DNA of 64,000 nucleotides, taken from assembly GCA_009363875.1 (NCBI GenBank), contig CM018686.1, forward strand, positions 10,540,001-10,604,000. The letters run 5' to 3'. The translations under genes were made by a program, and so were the position numbers. This document shows positions 11,500 through 23,900 of this stretch, in pieces (the first letter of the stretch is position 1; every line of letters starts with the position of its first letter). This DNA comes from Mikania micrantha (taxonomy: Eukaryota > Streptophyta > Magnoliopsida > Asterales > Asteraceae). Under the pieces are notes generated by a model. The model did no database searches. It was not told where the DNA came from and saw nothing but the letters and a program-made list of their open reading frames with translations.

Positions 11500-13187
11500 G
11501 TGTACGGGCTAGGAGGGAGGCCTATGACAAGTAAGAGGAAGTGGGGAGATTACTCTCAAGGTTCTAAGAAAGACAATTTCAAACCAAAAAGAAAGATATC
11601 TGGAAGCAATCTAACAGTTTGTAAGATATGTGACCGGATGCATAGTGGAAACTGTAGAATGGGAATGAATGTTTGCTTCAGGTGCGGCAAGGAGGGGCAC
11701 TATGCCAACAAATGTCCAACTGTGAAATGTTTCGATTATGGAAAACAAGGTCATCGGGCAACAGAATGCCCAAATAAGAAAACGAATATGGTTCCAAAAC
11801 CCAAAGGGAGAGCTTTTACAATGACCGTTGGTGCAGCTAAGGAAACCCCAGATGTCGTTTCGGGTACGTTTCTTATCAATAACATGCCCGCTACTGTATT
11901 ATTTGATTCTAGTGCCAGTAGAAGTTTTATATCTGTTAACTTTTGTATACTGCTCAATAAGATCCCCAATAAGATAGATACCCAACTAGAAGTTGAAACG
12001 ACACTAGGAAAGAAGGTAGTTATTTCTACCATTGTTGAGGTTTGTTCTATTGACCTTGATGGTCATAAAATACCCATTATTCTTTACCCAATAACTTTGG
12101 GCGAGTTTGATGTCGTGCTGGGCAAGGATTGGCTAACAGAACCCGAAGCTGAAATATTATGTAAAAAGAAGATGATTCAACTTCAAGCGCCTGATGGAGA
12201 TCGGATTATTATCTTTGGAGATCGTACGAGCTCTTCTGTAAATATCGTTTCAATGCTGAAGGCCCAAAAGTTTATGAATCAAGGTTGCAAAGCTTATCTC
12301 GCATATGTGGTCGATAATAAGGCGAAGACGAAAGAACTAAAATATATTCCGGTGGTGTCCCAATTCCCCGATGTATTTCCTAACGAATTACCGGGTATGC
12401 CTCCAGAACGAGAAGTAGAGTTTCGAATTGATCTTTTACTAGGAGCTAAACCAGTTGCGAAGGCACCTTATCGACTTGCACCCTCGGAGATGAGGGAGTT
12501 AATGTCGCAGTTGCAAGACCTATTAGACAAAGGTTTTGTGCGGCCAAGTGTTTCGCCTTGGGGAGCCCCAGTATTATTTGTAAAGAAGAAAGACGGAAGT
12601 ATGCGAATGTGCATAGACTACAAGGAGTTAAATAAACTCACAATAAAGAACAAATATCCTCTTCCTAGAATCGATGACTTGTTTGACCAGCTACAAGGAG
12701 CGAATTGGTTCTCTAAAATCGACCTACGTTCGGGCTATCATCAGTTGAAGGTGAGTGAAGAAGACATATCAAAGACTGCATTTCAAACAAGATATGGACA
12801 TTATGAGTTTTTGGTAATGTCGTTTGGTTTGACTAATGCCCGAGCAACATTCATGGATCTCATGAATAGGGTATGTCAGCCAATGCTTGATAGGTCAGTA
12901 ATTGTGTTCATTGATGATATTTTGATATATTCTAAGAATGAACAAGACCACGCCTATCACCTGAAAGAAGTTTTGGAAACGTTGAGAAGAGAGAAGTTGT
13001 ATGCCAAATTCTCAAAATGTACCTTTTGGCTAAGAGAAGTACAATTTCTAGGTCATGTAATCAATGCTAATGGAATCCTTGTTGATCCAAGTAAGATCGA
13101 GTCAATGACAAAATGGAATCCGCCAAAGACACCCATTGAAGTTCGTAGCTTTCTGGGTTTGGCCGGTTACTACCGACGTTTCATCTA
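11500..13187 (+). pseudogene. Element B gag zinc knuckles, protease and reverse transcriptase
   Basis: The reading frame of 562 codons contains a CCHC knuckle (CFRCGKEGHYANKC), a second knuckle that has lost a Cys (CFDYGKQGHRATEC), a protease site degraded to FDSSASRSF (the Gly of DTGA is missing), the second protease block VLGKDWL, and a full RT palm with SGYHQLK, MSFGLTNARATFMDLM and VIVFIDDILIYSK. The frame stops at TAA 13186-13188 inside the conserved RRFI-DFSK motif, where Gln or Lys is expected. RT would copy element RNA. The altered protease site and the stop make it inactive. Confidence 0.88.
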
Positions 13188-13212
13188 AGATTTCTCCAAG
13201 ATTGCTTCTGCC

Positions 13213-14436
13213 ATGACCAAGTTAACCAAGAAAGAAGTAAAGTTTGAATGGGGTCCTGAACAACAAGCTGCATTTGATGAACTGAAGAGACGATTAACAC
13301 ATGCCCCAGTTCTATCATTACCTGATGGAACAGAAGACATGGTAATTTATTCTGATGCCTCATATCAAGGTTTGGGTTGTGTTCTGATGCAACGGGGAAA
13401 AGTTATTGCTTATGCTTCACGACAACTGAAAACCCATGAAATGAATTACCCAACACATGACTTGGAATTGGGAGCAGTCGTGTTTGCACTAAAGATATGG
13501 AAGCACTATTTGTATGGTGCCAAATGCACCATCTACACTGATCATAAAGGTCTAAAGTATTTCTTCGAACAAAAAGATTTGAATATGAGACAGCGTAGAT
13601 GGCTCGAGTTGATTAAGGATTATGATTGTGAAATTATTTACCATCCAGGAAAGGCCAATGTGGTGGCCGATGCGCTAAGTTGCAAAGGCGATTTTTCTCC
13701 TATTTGGGTGAAATATTATGCGCTTGTTATAACATCAGACTTTCTGAATCAACTCAAAGATGTACAACAAGAAGCATTGAAAGAAGAAAACGTGATGAGT
13801 GAAAGAATATTTGGTCTGATAAAGAAGCTTGATGAAAACGAGTTCGGAATCAAAACTTGTTATGGTAGGATGTGGGTGCCTCGATATGGGGATATCAGAT
13901 CAAGAATTCTCGACGAAGCACACAAGACAAGATATGATGTTCATCCCGGTACTACCAAAATGTTTCAAGATCTACGCAAGAATTATTGGTGGCCAGGAAT
14001 GAAATTCAACATATTACAATACGTTAACCGATGCTTGACTTGTTTGCAAGTGAAAGCTGAGCATCAGAAGCCTCACGGCTATTTACAGCCTTTGGAAGTT
14101 CCTGAATGGAAATGGGAACACATCACCATGGATTTCATTACAAAGCTACCGAGTACAGCTAAACAACATGATTCCATATGGGTGATTGTAGACCGATTAA
14201 GGAAGAGTGCTCACTTCTTACCAATACGCGAGACATATTCATCAGAAAAGTTATCAGAATTGTTCGTAAAAGAAATTGTTGCACGTCATGGAGTACCACT
14301 CTCGATTGTGTCGGATCGAGATACCAGATTTACTTCTAGATTCTGGAAGAAATTCCATGAACAGACGGGGACGAGATTATGTTTAAGCACGGCATATCAT
14401 CCGCAAACGGATGGGCAAACTGAAAGAACAATATAA
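13213..14436 (+). pseudogene. Element B RNase H and integrase
   Basis: The segment continues the same polyprotein after a stop. RNase H motifs are YSDASYQGLGCVLMQ and YTDHKGLKYFFEQKD. Integrase shows an HHCC zinc region (HKTRYDVHPG, CLTCLQVKAEHQ), DFITKL with the first Asp, SDRDTRF with the second Asp, and HPQTDGQTERTI. It ends at TAA 14434-14436, consistent with CAA to TAA at a Gln. The catalytic Glu-containing helix therefore falls at the truncation point. Confidence 0.87.
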
Positions 14437-14448
14437 ACATTAGAAGAT

Positions 14449-15167
14449 ATGTTACGTGCATGTGTTATCGACTTTGGTGGTAATTGGGACGATCATTTAC
14501 CGCTAGTCGAATTTTCGTATAATAACAGCTACCATGCTAGCATTGGAATGCCACCATATGAAATGTTGTACGACGATGTCGAACACCACTATGTTGGGGT
14601 GAGGTTGGGCAGAAAGACATGGGGAGCAAACCAGATGTAGAATTAATGGCCAATAAGCTCGCTCAAGTAAGAGCACGACTAAAAGCTGCCCAAGATCGTC
14701 AAAAGTCCTACGCAGACAAGAAGAGAAGACCAATTGAATTCAACGTAGGGGATCGTGTGTTATTAAAAGTATCCCCATGGAAAGGTCTAATTCGATTTAG
14801 AAAGCGTGGAAAGCTAAGTCCGAGGTATATCGGACCGTTTAAGATTTTAGCCAGGATCGGTAAAGTTGCATACCGATTGGAGCTGCCAGATGAGCTTAGT
14901 AGTATACACTCGACATTTCATGTGTCTCATCTACGGAAATGTCTTGCGGATGAAACCTCTCATGTGCTTTATGATGAGATCGAGGTTGATGACAAGCTTA
15001 ATTACGTAGAAGAACCGGTCGCGATACTCGATCGCGATGAAAAGAGACTTCGTAACAAAGTTGTCAAGATGGTTAAGGTACAATGGAAGCATAGAAAGGG
15101 ATCAGAGGCAACCTGGGAAACCGAAGAAGAGATGAGAATATGCTACCCTCAATTGTTTGAAACGTAA
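14449..15167 (+). pseudogene. Element B integrase C terminus and chromodomain-like tail
   Basis: A first piece (14449-14640) has DFGGNWDDHLPLVEFSYNN and then loses frame near 14570, where about two bases are missing from a conserved YGRRCR-like codon run. The correct frame resumes at 14619-15167 with VGDRVLLKVSPWKG, RGKLSPRYIGPF, FHVSHLRKCLADE and a chromodomain-like end (VKMVKVQWKH, ATWETEEEM). Such tails direct integration to specific chromatin in Tekay elements. Confidence 0.85.
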
Positions 15168-15207
15168 CAGGTTTCGAGGACGAAACCTATTGTAAGGAGG
15201 GTAGATT

Positions 15208-16482
15208 TGTAACAACCGAAAAAAAAAATTTAGCAACCTAATAATAAACGTGCAAAATTTCGGGAACCGTTTATGTTCAAAATTTATATAAACGTTCGTA
15301 AAGTAATTATGATCAAAAGGATATAAACGATAAAAATATCTGATAATGTATGGACACGTTATAAAGCCTATTAATAACGTGAATAATTTCTGTGACCGTT
15401 TGGGTTTGAAATTTTTATGAACAATCCTGAAGTAATTACGATCACATTAATATAAGCCAGACCGTTATACGATAATGTATGAACAAGATATAAGCTCGTG
15501 AATATTAAAATATATTATTTTTGACCCTGCTCCGTTTTCAACGAAACATGGGTAGAAATGTAGAGAATAATTAGTAGATTTCAACGGCATATTCGAAAGT
15601 TTTTAAAACATCAGATGCAAAAAGTTATAAGAGAAAAACAAGATTTAAGCTAAATTAATTACAATAATATAATAATAATAATAATAAAATAATAAAAAAA
15701 TAATCAAACTAACATGTGACAAATTCAATTCAATTGTTTGAAAACAATACGTCGGACATTTCGAACCACATATATATTTTTCTTTCTTAATAACGAAGGA
15801 ATCTTCGTCTATAAATAGATGAATGTCGATGATCAAATTTTCATTTTTCTTAAGTAACAAAACACTGTCAAAATACCCTCCTAAAACCCTTGAGCGAGTA
15901 CGGTAGTTACTAGAATTTAGTTCAAAGATTGATAAGCGAGCATTGGTACAAGCTACTTTGAGGTAACCACCTATTATACTCTTATTTTAAAATAATTATT
16001 TAATTAGTATGGTCGAGATATTGTTTTTTTAAAACCTCACTAATATTATGCGAGAAGGTTATTTTCAATATTTTTGTAAAACACGGAGTATGCAGAGATG
16101 CTGACCAAATTGTTTTATAAAAATATATATTTATAAGACGAGGTTCTGTCCAATTTAAAACTATAAAATAAAGTTTTATAAGCCGAAATTCTGCCCAAGT
16201 ATTTTTAAAAAAAACCGAAAAGCATAAGCCGTTATGCTGTCCAATTAAAGACTCGAGTCAATACCTGAAAATATAAAGATACGTTAAGTAATCCCATTAG
16301 GGTACCGATGTTATTAGGAAGTTGGCGGTTACATAAGATAAGAATTGAGGAGCTAAAATTATACGATAGAAGCATAGATCAGGTGAGTTCTATGAGCCCT
16401 GTTTACTATTTTAAATATTTTGGGCTGATGTGAATGTTATATTGTAATGTTTTGATATATATGATGTTACAGTGATGCCGGG
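15208..16482 (+). repeat. Element B 3' LTR, first part
   Basis: It begins TGTAACAACCG right after a purine-rich stretch (AAGGAGGGTAGATT, 15194-15207). It is collinear with 7784 to about 9070 of the 5' LTR and stops at element C, whose TSD CCGGG occupies 16478-16482. Confidence 0.92.
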
Positions 16483-16693
16483 TGTGACAGTTGCATACGA
16501 GAATTACGTCATAAGTGACGTGAGCACATTTGATCGTTCTAGAAATCCACGTTGTTCTAATACTTGTAATTGTTACAGAATGATAGTAGGTGAGAAATGA
16601 TGAACGTGGACGAAAACCGTGCACAAAACGGAGTCCTGGATTGCTCGGAATCGAAAAATGAAGAAAAATTACTAAGTGTTGGTCGACTGGACC

Positions 16694-16822
16694 CATCGCG
16701 GTACGCGATAGAGGAATTGAGAATCCTCCGCGGTACGCGATGCTAGCGAAATATCAAAGATTCCTCCGGAAAACTTCGCGGTACGCGAAGCTCCTTTTGG
16801 CTTTTGGTCGCGGTACGCGACG
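16694..16822 (+). promoter_or_regulatory. Four CGCG-GTA-CGCG dyads, element C LTR
   Basis: The core CGCGGTACGCG occurs at 16697, 16730, 16777 and 16809. The bases outside the core are mostly complementary as well (AT...AT, CTT...AAG, GT...AC), so the arms are 6-7 bp around a GTA centre although flanks differ between copies. The cluster lies just upstream of a TTTTATCAGATATT stretch that may act as a weak TATA region. Function is unknown; an enhancer or RNA structure is possible. Confidence 0.6.
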
Positions 16823-17605
16823 GATGAGGCGGTGGAACAAGTTGATCCTTTTATCAGATATTCATGCAGAAACTATTTTTATTATCTTTTTCGAACTCAG
16901 ACGAACTCACAGGTGAAAGACACACACAAACCACCATCAAATCACCTTTTGAAGCTATCGGATCGTGTGGATCGCACCTGGGGACGTGTTTACAAGTTCT
17001 GATCGTCATTTTACCCGCAAAAACTCCGTCTGATTAGGTAATGATCCGTTTAAACCTTCTAGTTTGATTTTGATTGATTAGATCTTGATTTTGAACGTAA
17101 TAACATAGTTAGGATTGTTGATTATTGCCTAGATGATGGCTAGGATTGATTATAAACAAAGAACACGAAGTTTTAACGGTTAAATCCTTGTTTTGATCCG
17201 TTGTAATGCTCGGTTTGCATGAAACCATACCCATGATTATAATGGTTTAATCCATTTGATTATAACAATGTAGGTGATTAGTTAGATTAATCCTTGAAAT
17301 GCAAGGTTAAATCCAAGTGTTTCAAACTAATCACGATCATTAACATACTTATTGGAATGATTATCTGATGTTTATGATAACAGTCAGATTAGTATGTTAA
17401 ATCTGGTTATTATACCTATTTTGATGCTACATTGTGATATTTCATGATATTTGGGCAATCAACAACAAGGATTTATCATTCCTAAGCCATTAAATTATCT
17501 AGAAACTGTTACAGTATTATAATCAACAACATTATCTATTTGATTAATCTGAGATTATTCTGATTAATCCAGTGTGTCATCAACTTTGTGTTAGGAATCT
17601 AATGC

Positions 17606-17711
17606 AATGTAGGTTCCTACATTATCATACATTGTATGATATAACATTAAATTAATTAATTACATAATTAGTATCGAGTTGATGATTTACTAAGCAATGT
17701 CTTTGACATTG
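17606..17711 (+). repeat. Three short perfect hairpins in element C LTR
   Basis: AATGTAGG/CCTACATT with loop TT lies at 17606-17623. ATCATACA/TGTATGAT with a 1-nt loop lies at 17624-17640. CAATGTC/GACATTG with loop TTT lies at 17695-17711. All are also present in the 3' LTR. Confidence 0.75.
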
Positions 17712-18621
17712 AAAGTTCAGAAAGATCTAATCAGTAAACTAGAACATAAATAACTTATTAAATATAACTAAATGCAGAATCATCTCTGTACTATCAGTTT
17801 GGTGATACTCTGCTACACCTATATTATCAGGTGAGTTTCGTACAACCCCTTTTATTTTTAATCTTTTATAAACATCGGGGAAACTCTGTAAACTGTTGTC
17901 TGAACATATGATATGCATCAATGATATCTGTGTGATTTCATGTGATTTTGTGGGATTTCATGGGATTTTGCCTGTAAACTGAACTCTATCATGGAACTGA
18001 AAGTCCTCATTTCTGAACTGTATCTAGTGAACCCATGTGTGGCCGAACAGAAAACATTGATAGTACTATTGGTTGACACCCCATTCGCTGGGAGGATTGC
18101 ATCTCCCCTTGTGTGAATGTTTGTTATCTGTTTCTTGAATTTCTTAATGGTATGATAGACATTAAGATAATGAGGCATTAAGATATGTACCGACGGGTAA
18201 TATCTTGAGACAGACTAGACGTCATAAAGGAACTAGATACGGGTCCCATGGTTATCCAGAACTGAACTTTTGAGAACATGCTTATCATATCATATTGTTT
18301 TAAATTGAACTGTCGATCTCACCAGCTTTGTGCTGACGTTTCAAACTCAAAACTTTTTGCAGGTAAACAGTAATAGCCGGTGAGGATGCACTTTTGGGAT
18401 ATTTGCACTTGTATAATTAATATTGTAATTAAATAAATATAGCTGTAATGTAATTGTGATTGCGACATCCTTGTAATGAGTTTACTTTAAGTTAATCTGT
18501 GTGCTTATGATATCGGTTCAAGTAAGTCACCCCTCACCTCGGAGACATCGCCACTATGCTTCCGCAACAGGTTCAGTGACGTCATGCTAGACACGAGGTG
18601 ACGAGAGGTGGGGGTGTGACA

Positions 18622-18637
18622 GGGTGGTATCAGAGCC
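18622..18637 (+). other. Primer binding site of element C
   Basis: GGGTGGTATCAGAGCC follows the LTR. It matches the initiator methionine tRNA 3' end (TGGTATCAGAGC core). Confidence 0.85.
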
Positions 18638-19968
18638 ACAGGTTATAGAGAATTAGGTTGACTTAGAAACCTAGACTATAACCATAGGCTCGTATAGTGA
18701 CACAGAGAGCACCGAACATTAATATTGAACAAAACTTGTTTTGAATTAAGCCAGGATAATCAGGTGGTACGAATTCCAGTTATGAGTGGCCAGCATAACT
18801 GAAATTCGCAACACGTGTGCGTTCTAGTGAAGTTCAATGCAAGCAGAACAATAATAACTATAAGGACGATTAGGTGCTTTGAGATAGGAAGAGACATCAT
18901 ATCATGGTTATGTTGAATTATATTATTCAATATTTATTCCATGATACTGATCAGAAATTTTCATACGTGATAATTGATGATACTCCTCCCATTAGTTTGA
19001 GCTCGGATTTCGATTCATCGGAAGCATCGTTGGCTACTTCCCAGTCTGTACCACATGTACCAGCTACGTTATCACCACATGCACTAATTGCTTCACCTGG
19101 ACATTCTTAAGAACCGGGTAGGAATGCTTATGAAGGGAAGAGGCAGAGTTCATTACTTCAGAGGATTCAGGCATGTGATGGACTTCGACACATGTGAGGT
19201 CAAGCTCTCAAGACTACCGATCTTCCCCCAAGATGACAGTGGACACCGAGAGATGTGCTTAACATTTCTCATGAGTTGAGAGAATCCTCCCACCAAGCGG
19301 AGCTATGAACACAACTTTAGCAGGTTAGCTAGGATCTACAGACTATACGCCATGAGATACAGCGGTCCCGTATTATTCTAAAGAACATTGGTATTACCGT
19401 ATTAGAGATACTTATGTCATACCTGTTTCTTATGAAGCAGGTGAATGTTCTAGATACGGTATCATCTTTGAATACCCTGTGTGTGAATGTATGAACTATA
19501 TATTAATATCAAACTTGTATGAACTATAACTAGATAATAAAAGAGAACTATGTGAGAACATTACTGTATGAGAACATTTTTGTACGAGAATATGAGAACA
19601 TTTATGTACGAGAACATATCTATGGTCTGTATGAGAACTTAATTTATGAAATGAGAACATATTAGAGAACTTGTGTGAGAACATGTCCTAGTTCTGTATG
19701 AATATATTTCTAAAAACATGTGTTGCAATGCAAAGAGCTGGGTAAGACTCTAGCATGTTTTTGAAATAACAGGACTAAGTATAACTACGAACATTTGTGT
19801 GATCTTTGTGTGCTGAGAACATGTCTGAACTATATCAATGTAGTTATACTATATTTCCTTATAATTACATTTCAACATAAAATTTTAGTGTATCTGAATA
19901 TGATTGAAATTATGTGATCGAACGGGTTATATCCTTATGTTTCTGAATTGACCTGAGTTTGTCTGCAT
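18638..19968 (+). other. Leader of element C
   Basis: About 1.3 kb separate the primer binding site from gag. The DNA is AT-rich. At 19545-19690 there is a run of degenerate GAGAACAT/TATGAGAACA motifs (roughly ten copies). I see no convincing gene; short ORFs here lack known motifs. Confidence 0.5.
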
Positions 19969-20111
19969 ATGGGCAGAACAATGGTTCCTAAAAGAGGTCG
20001 ACTAGCTAAGAAAGCTACCAAGAACGTTACTAACCCTGAACTGAATCAAGTCCAACCTGTGAACGTGGAATCAAATCTGGATCCACGTGTCAATTCGGAA
20101 ACAAACAGGGC
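19969..20111 (+). pseudogene. Element C gag, N-terminal piece
   Basis: An ORF from ATG 19969 (or 19981) reads VPKRGRLAKKATKNV and then an Asn/Val/Pro-rich stretch to the border of element D. The TSD AGGGC is at 20107-20111. The frame resumes at 31812 with PPVNVETNKVPP, whose repeats match the end of this piece. This shows that D landed within gag codons. Confidence 0.75.
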
Positions 20112-20706
20112 TGTAGGATCAGTTGTTCTCATTTGATCAATATTAGGTTATAGCAGTGGAATTCAACGATGAATTAGCTCAAAATTAGCAAGAACAAAGT
20201 TAAACTAATAGAACAGTAAAGCACAAGTTGTTATAGAAAGAGAATTCTGCAAAAGGAATAATCTCATTCAATTCGCACTAACTTCGTTACAGATACAATA
20301 TGTCAACTGCCCTTATATAGAAACAGTGACGTCTGATGATGTCACATGATGTTGACACCTAACAGACAAAAGATAACAACTGAAATAACCAAAACTACTG
20401 AGGATGTTTACAACTACTGAAGACAACCTCTTACAACTACTGAAGAACTAAAACTACTGAAATTAAACTTCAACATCTGATGAGTAAAATACTCATCAGA
20501 CTTTTACAAATATTGAAAGAAAACTACTGAAGACAAAAATTAACATCACAACATCTGAAGACTAACACTTCAGCTGTTGTGAATAACTTCAGATCTTGTA
20601 ACTCTTCAAAGTGAATATCAGCTGTTGTGTTCTTCTTCAGTTGTTGTGTGTATTGTGAGACTTAGAGGTTTTTCTGATCAGGCTCATTGGTTCTTTTAGT
20701 CCAACA
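20112..20706 (-). repeat. Element D 3' LTR
   Basis: It is 595 bp with TGTAGG...CCAACA ends on the plus strand. It contains many ACTACTGAA and AACATCTGA motifs and a perfect 10-bp inverted repeat CTGATGAGTA/TACTCATCAG at 20477-20499. Element D reads in reverse, so this is the downstream LTR. Confidence 0.95.
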
Positions 20707-20721
20707 AACTCCCCCTGAACC
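20707..20721 (-). other. Polypurine tract of element D
   Basis: On the minus strand GGTTCAGGGGGAGTT directly precedes the LTR start TGTTGGAC. It is the expected second-strand primer. Confidence 0.8.
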
Positions 20722-20930
20722 AATGCAGCCAAAAACCTCTAATTATTGACTGTCTCACTTATTTGGTATCCCAGGCTGAAAGATCTGTCTTTTTCTTTGA
20801 GATCAGCTTCAAAATGACCAATTTAAGTGCAGGCCTGGTAATCAACAGCTTCTGAAAATCTGACTGTCAAAGTATGAGAGGGAACTCCATTGGGGAAATG
20901 GACTATGAGCATTTACCCCTCTCATTGAAG

Positions 20931-23900
20931 CTATTGATCATAGATAAGTCTGAAGGACTCCCTGACATAGGCTTCCAGCAAAATCACCTTTTCTTCAGGA
21001 GTCAGCCTTTCTGGTTCACCTTCAAAAAATGACTCAGGTCCATAGTACTCTGATAAGTACCTGGCCGTTGTCCCATCATGTAGCTCCACCCTTGTTATCT
21101 CTCTGTACACAAACTCATCTGGATGCTTCCCTTCCAGAAATAATGGTAATTCATTCTGTTTTACCCCTTCCAGTTTTCTGTATACCAACCCTTTCTTGAT
21201 CATCTTATTCTCTAGAAACTTGGGGGCTTTTAAACCAGAGTTATAAACACTTTTAAAATCTCCTATGATTTCCCAAGGATCAAGCACGGATCCCAACATA
21301 ATATCAGCACTTATTACCTTTTTAATTCTTCTTGCATAAGCAGCTGGAGCATCTCTCCTGTGGATCCTGTCTATCATTCTTGGATCAGGCCACATCCTGA
21401 TTTTTTCTTTCCTATACTGATATGTAAACCTCAGAGCATACAATCTTTGTGCTTCTTTCTTCATTGCTATGATGGTTGATGTCTGAGGGTATTCCTTGTC
21501 AACCAATCTCAGAATGTTCTCATCATGTTTCTTCTGGATCTCTTCCTCTTCAAGTTTGACTTTTATTGCTAACCTCTGAGATTCTGGTGATATTTTTGGA
21601 TTCTGTCCAAACATCAAAGGTTTTTCTGGCACATAGTTTGCTGGTAATTTTACTACCTTTTTCTGAACCACTAATTCTGAATCAGTTTTTGAAGACTCAG
21701 GCTTGTGAACTTTTGTTTTCATCACAGTAGAAATGGGAAGCCTGTCTTCTTCATCAGTCTCTTCTTCTTCTTGAATCCTCAAAAATCTCCTTTTCTTGGG
21801 AGGTGCATCATCATCAATAAGTTGAGCTGATTTGGTAGAAGGATCAACTTGTTGCTTTTGAACATCAGTTACATCAGGTTCTTTCTCCTTCTCAACCCCA
21901 ACCATATGATCTTGACCTTCCTTTGCTTGATCTTCCTCTGTTTCAACCTCTTGACTTGCAGATTTCATTTCAGATACAAAGGTTGTAACCTCTTCTTCAG
22001 TCTCTTTCTCAACCTCCACCTCAACCTCTTTCTCAGTCTCCTCCTCAACATTAATAGCAACATCAACAAACTTTGTCTTCTTCTGTCTCTTGAAAGTGAC
22101 TTGTATGACTGGATACTTTTCAGAAGCACCTTCTTCTTCTTCATTTCTTGACCTTTTGTGTGCAGCACCTGAATCTTTTACTGACTCCCCCTTTTTGGCT
22201 GCAGGGGAAGAAGGAGTTTGAAGTGTGGAAAGTTTGGCAGCTACTGCATCAATAATCATGTTCTGGATTTGAGTTTGGGAGGGAAGCCTCTCATCAAGGG
22301 CTTGGGTTATGATATTCTTGAGCAAGGGAGTGATGAGAGGTAGGACTGTGATAAAGGCAGCAACTAATGCCTCTGGGGGGCTTGAACCCAAAGGATTAGT
22401 GCCTGAACCAGAGGCTGGAGGTCTATGTGGTAGTTGAGTAGTGGTGGAAGTGTTTGGGGGACCCTCAAAATTTGAAGGTGCCATCTGTGGGTTTGAAAGG
22501 GCAGATGGACTTTTGTCCTTGGACATTTTGGTGAGCAGCTCATTGAGTCTGCAGACCTCAGCCTCAAGAAGCTTGTTCTGTTTCAGAACATCAGATAAGG
22601 TCCTTTGGTCATCATTAGCCTTGGCTAAATCATCTGACCTCCTGAAAATATCAGGATTCACCTGAGTTGAGTGTGGCTCAACATTTTCAGGTGCCCCTTG
22701 TTCTTGGTACTGGGGACTTCCAACCTCAGAGATAAACCCTTCATCAGTTGTTGCCTCTGGCAGGGTCTTAGAGATGTTACTACTATCAATCACTCCAAAT
22801 GATGGAGGTGATGAAGTAGCAGCCCTGTCAGAAATCAGAATCTCTCTGTCCACACTAGGAGATCTGATATTGTAGTCAAAATCCTGTGGGTTATCAGAAA
22901 CACTTTGATCCTCCCCCTCAATGTTGGAGTTAATCCCAGTGGTAATAGGTGTCTGGGTAGGGATTGGAGTGTTAAGCTGATCCAGGATTTGTTCAATCAC
23001 AAATGTGGGGCTTTGTTGGGTGGTTTCAGTAGTAATAGGCTGTGAAGCAGAGTGCACCCGGGGAGAATGGTGCTGTTCAATAGAAACCTTTTCAAATGAA
23101 AGAGGCTCTAGATGTGTGTCTACCCCTTCAATAGTTGCACCAAGTTCCTGTTGAGAGGAATCTTGGGCGGTGTCAGCTGGTGGAGTCTGGTGTACCACTG
23201 GCTGACTACTGCCAGTGGCCATGTCATGCCTTGGTGAGGCATGGGCAGACTCAGGGGACTCATTTCCCTGAGCAGCCTTTTTGGGCTTTTTGGTATGTGA
23301 CTTGGTGGGGACTTTGGATTTGGATTTGGAAGTTGAGACTGTGGGTTCCCTATGCTTGGGTTTTAGCTTTCGGGCAGCCTCTTTGAGTGTGATGTTAGTG
23401 TTGTGTCGGGAATATACCTCTAGCAAAACTGCTGGAGCAGAGATCCCCTGACCAACAAGGCCTGCTTGTTTTAATTGTTTTTCAATGATGGCCATGATAA
23501 AACGTGGGTAAAGAAGCCATCTTGTGGAAACAGGTTTAGCCGCATGTTCAGTTAATTCTGAAAATAAGATTTGTGAAAAATTAAGTTTTTGTGATTCCAG
23601 AATTGAGTAAAGTACCTGCTGCCACCTTGAGGACATCTGGTCCCAAGAAGATGATTTTGGAGCCAGGCAGATGTTGATCATGTGAAAAATAAGACGCTCA
23701 GGATCATTGAAGTTCTTCTTGTACAGAGTGGAGTCACTCAAGTCACCCTGGTATTCGTGACTTGTGAAACAGAGGTCAGTTAGGTTCTTTGGGAATTGAG
23801 TGACCAGGTTAGCATCATCTAGTTGAAGAACATCCCGCAGTTCGGCTGGACTGATATGCACATTGTGTCCATTTACTGTTGAGCGAAGGGAGATGACACC

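Larger units (their letters stand above)
16483..18621 (+). repeat. Element C 5' LTR
   Basis: It has TGTGACAG...GGTGTGACA termini and is 2139 bp long, the same as its partner. It contains four CGCGGTACGCG dyads at 16696-16820 and three short hairpins at 17606-17711. It is followed directly by the primer binding site. Confidence 0.94.

Noticed and set aside
21849..22151. Leu/Phe-rich plus-strand ORF resembling a membrane protein
   Set aside because: It is an antisense shadow of the acidic Glu/Val coding run in element D ORF3.
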